Shown: one piece after another, positions 18,817 to 28,510 of the stretch
How the letters are laid out: each line of letters starts with the position of its first letter
Numbering within the stretch: position 1 is the stretch's first letter
Assembly (NCBI RefSeq): GCF_003007675.1
Contig: NZ_PXNP01000020.1
Coordinates: forward strand, 1 to 64,000
Direction of reading: 5' to 3'
Length of the DNA: 64,000 nt
Source: Marinobacter fuscus
Lineage (GTDB): Bacteria > Pseudomonadota > Gammaproteobacteria > Pseudomonadales > Oleiphilaceae
Program-made: the position numbers and the translations under genes
Notes under the pieces: model-generated
The model's input: only the letters and a program-made list of their open reading frames with translations
Told to the model about the DNA's origin: nothing
Databases searched by the model: none

Positions 18817-18853
18817 GTTGATCAGACCCTGCCGCCAAAGCGGCGGCGGGTGT

Positions 18854-20365
18854 TTACATTTGACCGCTGTCTTCGTATTGCTGGTGCCAGCTCAGCGCTT
18901 CATTCAGCAGGTGGGGAGTGTGCATGCCCCGGCCGCTGGCACAGGCGCGCTCGAAATAATCGAGCAGGCGCGGGCGGAAATCCGGATGCGCACACTTCTC
19001 GATAATGTTCAGTGCCCTCTGGCGGGGTGGCAGGCCACGCAGATCCGCCAGGCCCTGCTCGGTGACCACAATCTGAACATCGTGTTCGGTATGGTCCACA
19101 TGGGAGACCATGGGCACGATGGTGGAAATAGCGCCGCCTTTGGCGGTGGACGGAGTCATGAACACCGACAGGTAGCCGTTGCGGGCAAAGTCGCCGGAGC
19201 CACCGATGCCGTTCATGATGCGGGTGCCCATCACATGGGTGGAATTCACGTTGCCGTAGATGTCTGCTTCGATCATACCATTCATGGCGATGATGCCCAG
19301 GCGACGGATGACTTCCGGGTGGTTGCTGATCTCCTGACTGCGCAGAATGATCCGCTCCCGGTAGAAGTCGATGTTGTCCGCCAGCTCCTGGTTGGCGTCC
19401 GGGCTCAGGGAGAAGGCCGTCGCGGAGGCATTGGCCAGCTTGCCGGACTTCAACATGGCCAGCATGCCGTCCTGCAGTACTTCGGTGTAGGCGGTCAGGT
19501 TATCGAACGGCCCCTCGTTCAGGCCAGCCATCACCGCGTTGGCGATGTTGCCCACGCCAGACTGCAGCGGCAGCAGGTTGGCGGGCAGGCGCTTCTTCTC
19601 TACTTCACTGGCGAAGAACTCGAGCAGATGGTCGGCAATGCGCCGGGAGTTTTCGTCCGGATCGCTGAACCGGGAGTTGCGGTCCGGGGCATTGGTTTCC
19701 ACTACCGCAATTACCTTCTCGGTAGGGCAGATCAAGTATTTTTCTCCGAATCGCTCGTCGGCCTGGGTCATCGGAATCGGCTTGCGGCGTGGCGGTAGGG
19801 CGGTGCCGTAATAGATGTCGTGCATACCTTCCAGGCCTGGGCTCTGGGCGTGGTTCACTTCCAGAATGACCTTGTCGGCCTGATCGATCCAGGTCTTGTT
19901 GTTGCCGATGGACGAAGAAGGAATCAGCCGGCCATCTTCGGTAATGCCCACCACTTCGATCACCGCGATGTTCAGCTCGCCGAAGAAGCCGGACCAGGCA
20001 TGTTGGGCCACGTGCGACAGGTGGATGTCGATGTATTCCATTTTGCCGTCGTTGATCTTCTGGCGGCAGATGGGGTCGCTCTGGTAGGGCAGGCGCAGCT
20101 CAATGCCGTCCACTTCCGCCAGGGCGCCGTCCAGTTCCGGGGCGGTGGAGGCGCCGGTCCAGACGCTGATGCGGTAATTTTCGCCCTCGCCGCGGCGTTC
20201 CCGGATGTGCTCGGCCAGCGCCTGGGGCACCGCTTTGGGATAGCCTGCGCCGGTAAAACCGCTCATGCCTACGTTGACGCCGGAGGGGATCAGGCTGGCG
20301 GCGTCTTTGGCGCTCATAATGCGCTTGCTAAGCATGGGGCAACGAATTCTGGACTCGGTCGACAT
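18854..20365 (-). CDS. Acetyl-CoA hydrolase/transferase family, succinate CoA-transferase
   Basis: 503 residues, the length of AarC/Cat1-type class I CoA-transferases. The catalytic glutamate is probably in YTEVLQDG, preceded by SGVGNIANAV; GMSGFTGAGYPKAVP near residue 35 is the CoA-binding loop. It should exchange CoA between succinyl-CoA and acetate or propionate, feeding short-chain acids into the TCA cycle. AGAGGTGGATC precedes the start. The convergent OYE gene ends 37 bases away. Exact acid specificity is not readable from sequence. Confidence 0.88.
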   Translation of the reverse strand: MSTESRIRCPMLSKRIMSAKDAASLIPSGVNVGMSGFTGAGYPKAVPQALAEHIRERRGEGENYRISVWTGASTAPELDGALAEVDGIELRLPYQSDPICRQKINDGKMEYIDIHLSHVAQHAWSGFFGELNIAVIEVVGITEDGRLIPSSSIGNNKTWIDQADKVILEVNHAQSPGLEGMHDIYYGTALPPRRKPIPMTQADERFGEKYLICPTEKVIAVVETNAPDRNSRFSDPDENSRRIADHLLEFFASEVEKKRLPANLLPLQSGVGNIANAVMAGLNEGPFDNLTAYTEVLQDGMLAMLKSGKLANASATAFSLSPDANQELADNIDFYRERIILRSQEISNHPEVIRRLGIIAMNGMIEADIYGNVNSTHVMGTRIMNGIGGSGDFARNGYLSVFMTPSTAKGGAISTIVPMVSHVDHTEHDVQIVVTEQGLADLRGLPPRQRALNIIEKCAHPDFRPRLLDYFERACASGRGMHTPHLLNEALSWHQQYEDSGQM

Positions 20366-20451
20366 GATCCACCTCTTGTGATGCGGTTAACCCCTCTTTG
20401 GCAGTCTTGAAAGCCCGGGGGCGAAAATAAAAGCGTCGCATTCTAACAGCG

Positions 20452-20464
20452 AACCATGATGGTT
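20452..20464. promoter_or_regulatory. Small palindrome AACCAT-G-ATGGTT
   Basis: It sits in the 280-bp divergent gap between the CoA-transferase and rluF, about 90 bp before the CoA-transferase start. Otherwise this AT-richer gap holds no recognised gene. Operator function is only a suggestion. Confidence 0.3.
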
Positions 20465-20645
20465 TGCTTAATGATGCTGGTAAAACTACTTAATGCTTTA
20501 GTCTAATATTGGTGTAAGTTCTAGATAATATTAGGATAGTTTTGAAGTCGTTTGTTGCCTACCGGTTGCCGTCACAGCCACCCGGTGGGATGATGCCCGC
20601 ACACGACCGAGCGATATCCCATTTCCAGGCATCCGGCAGGGCTTC

Positions 20646-21644
20646 ATGAACACCAGAACCTCCACCCGACTGAATAAATACATCAGCGAGAGCGGCATGT
20701 GCTCGCGCCGGGATGCCGACCGTTATATTGAGCAGGGCAATGTTCACATCAATGGCCGCCGAGCGCAGGTGGGGGATCAGGTGCTGCCGGGTGATGTGGT
20801 CAAGGTGAACGGGCAGGTGGTGGAGCCCCGGGATGAAGAAGATCTGGTCTTTATCGCCCTGAACAAGCCTGTGGGTATTGTCAGCACCACTGATAGCGCC
20901 GAACGTGACAATATTCAGCGCTTTGTTGGCCACAGCGAGCGGATTTTCCCCATTGGTCGTTTGGATAAAGATTCCCAGGGCTTGATTTTCCTGACTAGCA
21001 ACGGCGATCTGGTGAACAAGATCCTGCGGGCCGGTAACAACCACGAAAAGGAATACCTGGTGACGGTGGATAAGCCGGTCACCCGGGAATTCGTGGAAGG
21101 CATGAGTAGCGGCGTGCCGATTCTGGGTACCGTCACCAAGCGCTGCAAGGTAGAGCGGGTGTCCCGGTTTGTGTTTCGCATCGTGCTGGTGCAGGGCCTG
21201 AATCGCCAGATCCGCCGTATGGCCGAGCATTTTGGTTATGAGGTCACCAGGCTGGAGCGGGTGCGTATCATGAACGTCAGCCTGCAGGGCCTGCCGGTGG
21301 GAGCCTGGCGGGATTTGACCGAGAAGGAACTGGCGGTGCTGTTCGATGCCATTCGGGGGTCATCGTCTGAAGCCGCGCAGCCTGCGGGCAGCAAGGTTCG
21401 AAAGAAGCCCGCAGGTGCCAGAACGGGGCGGTCGGGGGCGGATGGCAAGCCTGCCCGCTCTGGCGCAAAACCCGGTGGCAAGCCACCGACCGGTAAAGGG
21501 CGCAAAGGCCCCAGTGCCGGGCCTGGCAAGCGGCCCGTGGGTAAAGCCGGGGGCGGCCCCAAACCGGGTGGTAGAGGCCCGGGGTCAAAGGGCAAACCTT
21601 CGAAACCCGGCAAGTCCCGTAAGCCGTCGATCAAGAAGCGCTGA
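20646..21644 (+). CDS. rluF: 23S rRNA pseudouridine synthase, RluF type
   Basis: 332 residues. Residues ~1-65 are an S4 RNA-binding domain ([17 protein letters not shown]); the catalytic aspartate is in [23 protein letters not shown] closes the domain. The match to RluF, which modifies U2604 of 23S rRNA, is better than to RluB or RluE because of the ISESG start and domain order. The last ~100 residues are a disordered Lys/Gly/Pro/Arg tail, longer than in E. coli, likely adding rRNA affinity. Confidence 0.88.
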   Translation: MNTRTSTRLNKYISESGMCSRRDADRYIEQGNVHINGRRAQVGDQVLPGDVVKVNGQVVEPRDEEDLVFIALNKPVGIVSTTDSAERDNIQRFVGHSERIFPIGRLDKDSQGLIFLTSNGDLVNKILRAGNNHEKEYLVTVDKPVTREFVEGMSSGVPILGTVTKRCKVERVSRFVFRIVLVQGLNRQIRRMAEHFGYEVTRLERVRIMNVSLQGLPVGAWRDLTEKELAVLFDAIRGSSSEAAQPAGSKVRKKPAGARTGRSGADGKPARSGAKPGGKPPTGKGRKGPSAGPGKRPVGKAGGGPKPGGRGPGSKGKPSKPGKSRKPSIKKR

Positions 21645-21729
21645 CCCCCCATAGGTTCTCTTCCTTACGGTAAAAAAGCCTGTCGGGGGCTATGCTTACC
21701 GGCTTTAAACCTGTGCCGGATTTGCCCGA

Positions 21730-22362
21730 ATGATTGAAACGTTTTTCTCCACCTATCTCAGCAGCACCATCCGTTTTCTGTTCCTGTTGGCGCCGTTTTT
21801 CGTGGTGACCATGTTTCTGGCGCTCACTCGGGGGTTACCCGCCGTAGAAAAGGCGTCGATTATCCGTCGTGCCTGTATCTCAGCCTTTATTCTGGGGGTG
21901 ATTCTGTTTTTCGCCGGCCCGCTGCTGTTCAGTGCCATTGGCATTACTCTGAACTCGTTCCGGATTGGCGCGGGCAGCCTGCTCTTCCTTACGGCCATCA
22001 GCCTGGTGAACAGTGGTACCCGCAACCACGCCACGGGTTTGCCCGACGAAAACCGAGATGACATTGCCGTGGTACCTCTGGCGATTCCGGTGATGATCGG
22101 CCCGGCCACCATTGGTGCTATTCTCGTTTACGGTGCCGAACTCAAGGCGGTGCCGGAAGTGATGGGCGGTTTGCTGGGGCTGGTGTCCAGCCTGCTGGCG
22201 CTGGCGGTGTTGTTGCGCTTGTCCGGTTATCTGGAAAAAGCGCTGGGTAAGACCGGCTTGAATATCATGTCAAAAATCAGCGGCTTGATTCTGTCTGCCA
22301 TGGCGGCGGAGATTGTGCTGACCGGCATTGCCGGTTTTATTGCCAGCACGTCTCTGGGCTGA
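21730..22362 (+). CDS. MarC-family integral membrane protein
   Basis: 210 residues with about six transmembrane helices. IPVMIGPATIGAILVYG is the conserved MarC/UPF0056 core segment, and a central loop (GLPDENRDDIAVVPLA) precedes it. The family is widespread, but despite its name it is not shown to give multidrug resistance; transport role unknown. chaC begins 35 bases downstream on the same strand. Confidence 0.88.
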   Translation: MIETFFSTYLSSTIRFLFLLAPFFVVTMFLALTRGLPAVEKASIIRRACISAFILGVILFFAGPLLFSAIGITLNSFRIGAGSLLFLTAISLVNSGTRNHATGLPDENRDDIAVVPLAIPVMIGPATIGAILVYGAELKAVPEVMGGLLGLVSSLLALAVLLRLSGYLEKALGKTGLNIMSKISGLILSAMAAEIVLTGIAGFIASTSLG

Positions 22363-22397
22363 CAGACTGCCAGGCCGTTTGTCAGTAAGGTTTCCGT

Positions 22398-22967
22398 ATG
22401 TCGGCCAACACCATTGAGCACAACCGTCGCCGGTTCGATTTCGACGGTGTCGACGCCATCTGGCTGTTCGGTTATGGCTCACTGATCTACAAGGTGGACT
22501 TTCCGTTTCTGGAACGGCGCCCGGCGTCGATTCAAGGCTGGGCACGGCGGTTCTGGCAGGGCTCTCACGATCATCGGGGTACGCCGGAAGCGCCGGGCCG
22601 GGTGGTCACGCTGATTGAGCAGCCAGGTGCCCTGTGCAAGGGCATGGCCTACCGGGTGTCGCCGAACGTATTTGAGTACCTGGATGTACGGGAAAAGAAC
22701 GGTTACCTGCGGTTTCGCACGCCCATGACCTTCGACAACGGCAGCCACGCTGAGGGCCTGGTCTACATCGCCACGGCGGACAACGAGGCGTATCTGGGCG
22801 AGGCACCTGAGCCTGCCATTGCCGCTCAGATTGCCGCCTCATCGGGGCCCAGTGGCCCCAATTCGGAATATCTGCTTCGGTTGGCGGACTCGTTGCGTCA
22901 GCTCGAAGCGGACTGCCCGCACACCTTTGCTATTGAGGTCTGCCTTCGCGGCTCGGCATCTTCTTGA
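22398..22967 (+). CDS. chaC: ChaC-type gamma-glutamylcyclotransferase
   Basis: 189 residues. The substrate-binding loop FGYGSLIYK and the catalytic glutamate region DVREKNGY identify the ChaC family, which degrades glutathione to 5-oxoproline and Cys-Gly in the cytosol. WARRFWQGSHDHRGTPEAPG is the conserved middle block. Its 3' end overlaps the opposite EamA gene by 70 bp. Confidence 0.9.
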   Translation: MSANTIEHNRRRFDFDGVDAIWLFGYGSLIYKVDFPFLERRPASIQGWARRFWQGSHDHRGTPEAPGRVVTLIEQPGALCKGMAYRVSPNVFEYLDVREKNGYLRFRTPMTFDNGSHAEGLVYIATADNEAYLGEAPEPAIAAQIAASSGPSGPNSEYLLRLADSLRQLEADCPHTFAIEVCLRGSASS

Positions 22968-23893
22968 TACGCGGCCTGTTCTGCTGCCTGCTGCGCAGCG
23001 GCGTCGGCTTCCCGATCCCGGTTGGCCGGGTTAAAGCCCCGGGCCGGTGAGCGGCGCCGATGCTGTAATCCCAGCAGAACCAGCGGCACGATGATCATCA
23101 GGCTGCCTGCCAGAAACCACAGATCCGGCGCTTCACTGAACCAGATCCAGCCGATGGCGACGGCCCAGATCAGGCCGGTGTATTCGGCACTGGTGACCTG
23201 GTTGGCGTCGACGTGGCGGTAGGCCATCAATACGGTAATGTTGTAGCACAGGATGAACAGTGCAGAGCCAGCTGCGGTCAGCAGCAGTTCCGGTTCTATG
23301 CTGGCTCCCTCCCAGAGAGCCAGGGCACCTGCCGCTGGCAGGATCAGCAGGTAGTTCAAAAACAGTTTGTGGACGGTGCTCTGTTCTTTGGGCAGTTTGC
23401 GCACCATGACGGCGTTGATGGCGAGCGACAGCGCCGAGACCAGTGCGGCGATGGCCGCCCAGTTGAATTCCACCGGCCGCAGGATGAGTACGATGCCGGT
23501 GAAGCCGCTGAAGACGGCGATCACGCTGAGCGGGGTGAGTTTTTCCCGGAAGAACCAGGCGGATAGCACCATCACCAGGATGGGGGCGGCGTAGAACATG
23601 GCGTTGGCGGTGGCCAGCGGCAGGTTGCTGAGGGCCACGACCATGCACAGGATACCGGCGAGGTGCACGTGGGCCCGGATGGCGTGTACCTTGAAACCGC
23701 TGAACAGGTGCTGGCGATTGAGCTTTTTCATCAGCGGCAGCAGGAACAGCAGGGTCAGGGAGCTGCGTACGAAGGCGAACTGGAAGACGGGGGCGCCGGG
23801 TTCCAGCATTTTGATCATGACGTCGGAGAGGATGGCCATGGCGTTGCCGATGACCAGCAGAAGTATGGCGCTGTTGACGGTTTTGCCTGACAT
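22898..23893 (-). CDS. EamA/DMT-family transporter
   Basis: 331 residues with ten predicted transmembrane helices in two EamA repeats (around residues 8-140 and 150-280). The pattern fits drug/metabolite exporters of the RhaT/YdcZ type. After the last helix a ~50-residue hydrophilic tail rich in Ala, Glu and Gln is encoded over the 3' end of chaC, so that tail may be a recent extension. The divergent LysR gene suggests local control. Substrate unknown. Confidence 0.85.
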   Translation of the reverse strand: MSGKTVNSAILLLVIGNAMAILSDVMIKMLEPGAPVFQFAFVRSSLTLLFLLPLMKKLNRQHLFSGFKVHAIRAHVHLAGILCMVVALSNLPLATANAMFYAAPILVMVLSAWFFREKLTPLSVIAVFSGFTGIVLILRPVEFNWAAIAALVSALSLAINAVMVRKLPKEQSTVHKLFLNYLLILPAAGALALWEGASIEPELLLTAAGSALFILCYNITVLMAYRHVDANQVTSAEYTGLIWAVAIGWIWFSEAPDLWFLAGSLMIIVPLVLLGLQHRRRSPARGFNPANRDREADAAAQQAAEQAAYQEDAEPRRQTSIAKVCGQSASS

Positions 23894-24002
23894 TTGTGTG
23901 CTTGCCTCTTGATCCCCGTGTGTCTGTGGTAAGTCTACGGAAGTGTTACTATCCGATAAAATGATGATTATTCCTGATCCATTAGAAATTTAGATAGCAG
24001 AT

Positions 24003-24950
24003 ATGAAGCTTCCTCCCCTCAAAGCCTTGCCGGTGTTTGAAGCCGTGGCCCGGCTGAACAGTTTCTCACTGGCCGCCGAGGAGCTGGCCATCACCCAGAG
24101 TGCGGTCAGTCATCAGATCAAGCAGCTGGAGACGTATCTGGGTGAGCAGCTGTTCTGGCGATCTGGTCGGGCGGTGACTCTGACCGATGATGGCCGCCAG
24201 TATTTTGATGCCATCGGCTCGGCGCTGCTGCAGATCGAGCGGGCCAGTGAGCAGTTGCTGGGGCATGAGGAGTCGCGGTTGCGGCTGTCGGTGTTTAGTT
24301 CGTTTGCGGTGCGCTGGCTGGTACCCAGGTTGCCGGAGTTGCAACGGTTGCATCCGCAGATTGATCTGGCGTTGGAGATGAGCACCGAGAACCCGGCGTT
24401 GTCAGACCGGGTGGCGGACTGTTTTATTGCCATTCACCAGAGTTCGCGGGCGTACAGTTATGAGCTGCTGTATGAGGAGCGGCTGTTTCCGGTGTGCAGT
24501 CAGGATTACTGGCAGCGTATTCGCCGGGAGCTGGGGCGGGATGACCGGCCGGAGGCGGTGGACGAGGCACCGCTTTCGCCGGAGGAGGTGGCCCGGTTTC
24601 CGTTGTTGTCGACCTACAGTATCTACGACAAGGCGGCGGGTGACTGGGAGGCCTGGTATCGGGATGTGAACCGGGCGCTGCCCGCCAGTACCCGGATTCA
24701 GCATTTCAGCCATATGCTGCTGGCGCTGGAGGCGGCCAGGTACCATCAGGGGGTGGCGCTCACCAATGACTATATGTTGAGCACGCGCAAGGATTCCGAG
24801 GAGTTTGTGCGGTTGCCGTGTCACGCGCTGGTGACCGGGGACAAGTTCTATTTTGCCTGGAAAACCAGCCGGCGCCGGGAGCGGGGGATTCAGACTCTGC
24901 GGCGCTGGCTGGTGGATGAGGCCATTCGGGGTGGCTTGCGGGGCGAGTGA
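24003..24950 (+). CDS. LysR-family regulator, GcvA-like
   Basis: 315 residues. The N-terminal helix-turn-helix (NSFSLAAEELAITQSAVSHQ) and linker GEQLFWRSGRAVTLTDDG match GcvA-type LysR proteins; the rest is the effector-binding domain. It is divergent from the EamA transporter across a 109-bp gap, the usual LysR-target layout, so it probably controls that transporter. No clear Shine-Dalgarno sequence precedes the ATG. Confidence 0.87.
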   Translation: MKLPPLKALPVFEAVARLNSFSLAAEELAITQSAVSHQIKQLETYLGEQLFWRSGRAVTLTDDGRQYFDAIGSALLQIERASEQLLGHEESRLRLSVFSSFAVRWLVPRLPELQRLHPQIDLALEMSTENPALSDRVADCFIAIHQSSRAYSYELLYEERLFPVCSQDYWQRIRRELGRDDRPEAVDEAPLSPEEVARFPLLSTYSIYDKAAGDWEAWYRDVNRALPASTRIQHFSHMLLALEAARYHQGVALTNDYMLSTRKDSEEFVRLPCHALVTGDKFYFAWKTSRRRERGIQTLRRWLVDEAIRGGLRGE

Positions 24951-24962
24951 CCGCCCTCGGGT

Positions 24963-27464
24963 TTATTCCTTGGCGGGCCGTTCCACCACTTTGCGTTTGC
25001 CGGTGGCGTTTTTGGCCAGCTCTTTCAGGCCGTCGGCATCGAAGGCGTCTACCCGGATGACGTCGTACAGCGCGGTCAGGGCTTCTTCCAGTTTCGGGCA
25101 TTCATCTGCGGTGACCACGCCTTCGGCGCAGGCCCAGTCCATCAGTTCCTTGCGCTGGTGGCCCATCAGCAGGGCGATGGCGTCCAGTTCGTCTTCGTTG
25201 CGGCTGCGAATGGCGGTGTGCAGGCGCTGGCGCATGTCGGCGGTGTCGTTGGCCAGCCGGTAGGCGTTGAGCACCCGCCCCAGTGGGTCGTTCGGATCGG
25301 TGTTGATGTAAGTGCCACGGCTGATGCGTTCACGCACCGGGGTGTCTTCAACGATGCTGGCGGCAACCCGTGCGCCCAGTTTGTCGTCCGGGCCATTCAG
25401 GCCGGTGGCGCCCAGCGGGAACACCAGCAGGCGCAGTGGCCAGCGCAAGGCCGGTACCGGAAAGTTGATGATGGCGTCGCGCATGGCCTGCTGCAGATCC
25501 TTCAGGCAGGTTTGCAGGCACCATTCCACCAGGTCGCGCTGGTCTTCCGGGTAGCCCTCTTCGTGCCATAGCTTGATCACGGCGGTGGCGTAATACAGGT
25601 GCACCAGGGAATCGGCCATGCGGCCAGACAACCGCTGGCGGGCTTTCAGGCCGCCGCCGATGGTGAGCAGGGTAACGTCGGTCATCAGCGCAAAGGCGGC
25701 TGAGAAGCGGCTGAGCTGGCGGTAATGGTGTTGGATGTCGCCCTGTCGCGGCGCGGTTTCCAGCCAGCCTTTACTTAGCCCCAGTACCAGGGCGCGCAGG
25801 GCGTTGCGGGTGGTGTGGGCCAGGTGGCGGTAGAAGATGCCGTCGAATTTCTGCGCGGCTTTGTCTTCGTCGTCCATGCCAGCGGCTTCGATTTCATCGA
25901 CGATGAACGGGTGGCAGCGGATGGCGCCCTGGCCAAACACCATCAGGCTGCGGGTGAGGATGTTGGCGCCTTCAACGGTAATGCCAATGGGCACCGCCTG
26001 ATAGGCCCGGGCCAGGAAGTTGCGGGGCCCGGTGATGACGCCGCGCCCGGCCACCACGTCCATGGCATGGTTAATGACTTCGCGCATCAGGTCGGTGTTG
26101 CGGTATTTCAGAACCGCCGACGGCACCGAGGGCCGCACACCCCGATCCAGCATACCGGCCGTCAGCAGGCGGGCGGCATCCATCATGTAGGTGTAGCCTG
26201 CCACCGGTTCCAGCGCTTCCTGTACCCCTTCGAACTGACTGATGGAGCGGCCGAACTGCTCCCGGGTATAGGCGTAGGCGCCGGTGGCCAGGCAGGCCAG
26301 TTTGCCAGCACCGGTACCCAGTGCAGGCAGTGAAATGGAGCGGCCGATGGACAGGCATTCCAGCAGCATGGTCCAGCCTTTGCCGAGCATGTCCTGGCCG
26401 CCGATCACCTGTGCCATGGGGATGAACACGTCGTTGCCCCAGGTCGGCCCGTTCATGAATACCGTGTTCATCGGCAGATGCCGGGCACCGGCGTGAACGC
26501 CCTCGGTCTCCCGGGGCACCAGTACGCAGGTCACGCCGACTTCTTCGTTCTCGCCCAGCAGCTGGTCCGGGTCGTATACCTTGATGGCCAGGCCGATCAG
26601 GCTGGCGACCGGCGCCAGGGTGATGTAGCGCTTATTCCAGGTGACTTTCAGTCCCAGCACTTCCTCACCGTTCCACTGGCCTTTGCACACAATGCCCTTG
26701 TCGGGAATGGCGCCAGCATCGGAGCCTGCCACGGGAGAGGTCAGGGCAAAGCAGGGTATCTCTTCGCCTTTGGCAAGGCGCGGCAGATAGTGCTGTTTCT
26801 GGTCGTCGGTGCCGTAATGCATCAACAGTTCACCCGGGCCGAGGGAGTTGGGCACCATGACGGTGACCGCTGCCGACACGCTGCGGGTGGATATTTTCAT
26901 CACGATTTCGGAGTGGGCGGTGTTGGAGAAGCCCAGGCCGCCGTCTTCTTTGGGGATCACCAGGCCGAAGAAACCCTGCTCACGGATAAAGGCCCAGACA
27001 TTGTCCGGCAGGTCGTAGTGTTCGTGGGTAATCTGCCAGTCGTCGAGCATGGCACACAGTTCTTCCACCGGACCATCCAGAAACGCCTGTTCTTCGCTGG
27101 TGAGGTGGGCCGGGGCGGCATCCAGCAGTTTTTCCCATCCCGGCTGGCCGGAGAAGAGTTCGCCATCCCAGTCCACCGAGCCGGATTTCAGGGCTTCCTG
27201 CTCGGTATCCGATAGCTTTGGCAGGCGCCCCCGTACCCAGCCCAGCAGTGGGCGGCTGAGTTTGTCCAGGCGTAGGTCGCCGGGGAGTGTGATGATCAGG
27301 GCCAGCGCCAGCAATACGCCGCCCGCCAGAAAACTGACCAGGTGCCAGTCGTCTTGGGCGACCCCGATCAGAGTCGCCGCAGACATGACGATAGCCGCGG
27401 TTTTTCCGCCGATGTGAAAATAAATCAGTACCAGAGCACTGATGGCCAGAAGCAGGACACTCAT
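24963..27464 (-). CDS. fadE: Acyl-CoA dehydrogenase FadE
   Basis: 833 residues, the long FadE type. The first ~70 residues hold two membrane segments; the acyl-CoA dehydrogenase core follows, with CFALTSPVAGSDAG (FAD contact) and the catalytic region near YTREQFGRSISQFEGVQE (in overlapping parts). The C-terminal ~250 residues are the DUF1974 extension unique to this branch. It starts fatty acid beta-oxidation by forming the trans-2-enoyl-CoA at the membrane. GGAGATCTGCTC precedes the ATG. It is convergent with the LysR gene, 12 bases apart. Confidence 0.93.
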   Translation of the reverse strand: MSVLLLAISALVLIYFHIGGKTAAIVMSAATLIGVAQDDWHLVSFLAGGVLLALALIITLPGDLRLDKLSRPLLGWVRGRLPKLSDTEQEALKSGSVDWDGELFSGQPGWEKLLDAAPAHLTSEEQAFLDGPVEELCAMLDDWQITHEHYDLPDNVWAFIREQGFFGLVIPKEDGGLGFSNTAHSEIVMKISTRSVSAAVTVMVPNSLGPGELLMHYGTDDQKQHYLPRLAKGEEIPCFALTSPVAGSDAGAIPDKGIVCKGQWNGEEVLGLKVTWNKRYITLAPVASLIGLAIKVYDPDQLLGENEEVGVTCVLVPRETEGVHAGARHLPMNTVFMNGPTWGNDVFIPMAQVIGGQDMLGKGWTMLLECLSIGRSISLPALGTGAGKLACLATGAYAYTREQFGRSISQFEGVQEALEPVAGYTYMMDAARLLTAGMLDRGVRPSVPSAVLKYRNTDLMREVINHAMDVVAGRGVITGPRNFLARAYQAVPIGITVEGANILTRSLMVFGQGAIRCHPFIVDEIEAAGMDDEDKAAQKFDGIFYRHLAHTTRNALRALVLGLSKGWLETAPRQGDIQHHYRQLSRFSAAFALMTDVTLLTIGGGLKARQRLSGRMADSLVHLYYATAVIKLWHEEGYPEDQRDLVEWCLQTCLKDLQQAMRDAIINFPVPALRWPLRLLVFPLGATGLNGPDDKLGARVAASIVEDTPVRERISRGTYINTDPNDPLGRVLNAYRLANDTADMRQRLHTAIRSRNEDELDAIALLMGHQRKELMDWACAEGVVTADECPKLEEALTALYDVIRVDAFDADGLKELAKNATGKRKVVERPAKE

Positions 27465-27525
27465 GAGCAGATCTCCATATCGTCATCACCAATGAAAACG
27501 GGCAAAAGTGCCCTTAACCTTCGGT

Positions 27526-27539
27526 CAAAGTTGGGTTTG
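27526..27539. promoter_or_regulatory. Possible PsrA/FadR-like fatty-acid regulator site before fadE
   Basis: CAAAG-N4-GTTTG differs by one base from the PsrA pattern CAAAC-N2-4-GTTTG and overlaps a TTGACC hexamer on the minus strand, 62 bp before fadE. A GGGCA-AAAG-TGCCC inverted repeat is next to it. Match is short, so it could be chance. Confidence 0.3.
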
Positions 27540-27591
27540 TTGCAAGCGCACAGAGTGAGCCGGGTCAAGCGTTTGCGAACTTTGCGCGGGT

Positions 27592-28482
27592 TTATAGTGA
27601 CAGGCCGATGGCCAGTAGCGCGAGCGTTGCCAGAAGCACGGCGACGTTGATGCCAAGTACCCGGTTCAATTCGCCAGGATGATTCAGGCTGTTCGGTAAG
27701 CGCCAGCCGATCCAGAGTGCCAGTGGCAGGGGCGCGAGGGCGATTAGAGCGCCTACGGGCAAGGCGGCCAGAATTGCGCCAAGAAACAAGGCAACATAGC
27801 TGGCCAGCAACAGCAGCGTCACCAGGCGGGCAGCTTTTTGCGGCCCCAGGGTGATCACCAGGTGGCGCCGCCCGACCTGTCGGTCGGCTTCGGCATCGGG
27901 GATCTGGTTAATCAGCAGCAGTTCGCTCACCAGCAGCAGGGCGACCAGGGCAGCGAGCAGGGCAGGGGTGTCCAGTTTGCCGCCCAAAGCCAGCACTGAG
28001 CCCAGCACCATGACCGGGCCAAAGCCGATGCCGGGCGCCAGCAGGCAGATGATTGGTGAGCGGGTAATCCAGCGGGTGTAGGTGACCACCAGAACAATGC
28101 CCGCCGCACCCAGAACCAGCATGGGCAAACCACGAAGCCAGAGGAAATACAGGCCGATGGCTATGACCAGCGACAGGGTGCCTGCCCCGGCGATCAACAC
28201 CCGCCGGGCGGCAGAGGGGGCGTCGGGCAGAGCACCGCTGCCACCGGAAAATGGCGTTCGGCGGGTGATCATATCCAGCCCGGAACGGAAATCGTCGTAT
28301 TCGTTCAGCAAATTGACCGAGGCGTGGGCCAGTATCGCCCCAAGGAAAATCAGCAGAGTGTGCAGCAGCGCGGGTTCCTGCCCTTGCTGCCAGACCACGG
28401 CAAATCCCAGCCCGGCACAGAGCGGGGCCAGAATCAGAAAGTTCGGGCGTGAGGCGCGGACAACCGCAGCAGCTTCTGACAT
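27592..28482 (-). CDS. UbiA-family prenyltransferase (MenA-like)
   Basis: 296 residues, about eight or nine transmembrane helices. The first Asp-rich motif is NLLNEYDDFRSGLD and the second QIPDAEADRQVGRR, together binding the Mg-prenyl diphosphate, so catalysis looks possible. The N-x-x-N-x-YDD form is nearer to MenA (1,4-dihydroxy-2-naphthoate prenyltransferase) than to UbiA. No other menaquinone genes are nearby, so the acceptor is uncertain. The AEC transporter gene is 28 bases upstream on the same strand. Confidence 0.85.
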   Translation of the reverse strand: MSEAAAVVRASRPNFLILAPLCAGLGFAVVWQQGQEPALLHTLLIFLGAILAHASVNLLNEYDDFRSGLDMITRRTPFSGGSGALPDAPSAARRVLIAGAGTLSLVIAIGLYFLWLRGLPMLVLGAAGIVLVVTYTRWITRSPIICLLAPGIGFGPVMVLGSVLALGGKLDTPALLAALVALLLVSELLLINQIPDAEADRQVGRRHLVITLGPQKAARLVTLLLLASYVALFLGAILAALPVGALIALAPLPLALWIGWRLPNSLNHPGELNRVLGINVAVLLATLALLAIGLSL

Positions 28483-28510
28483 TTATCAATTCTCCGTAAT
28501 GTCGGAAAGC

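Noticed and set aside
18831..18848. GC-rich inverted sequence between the OYE and CoA-transferase genes as a terminator
   Set aside because: The stem is only about 4-5 bp and no T run follows.
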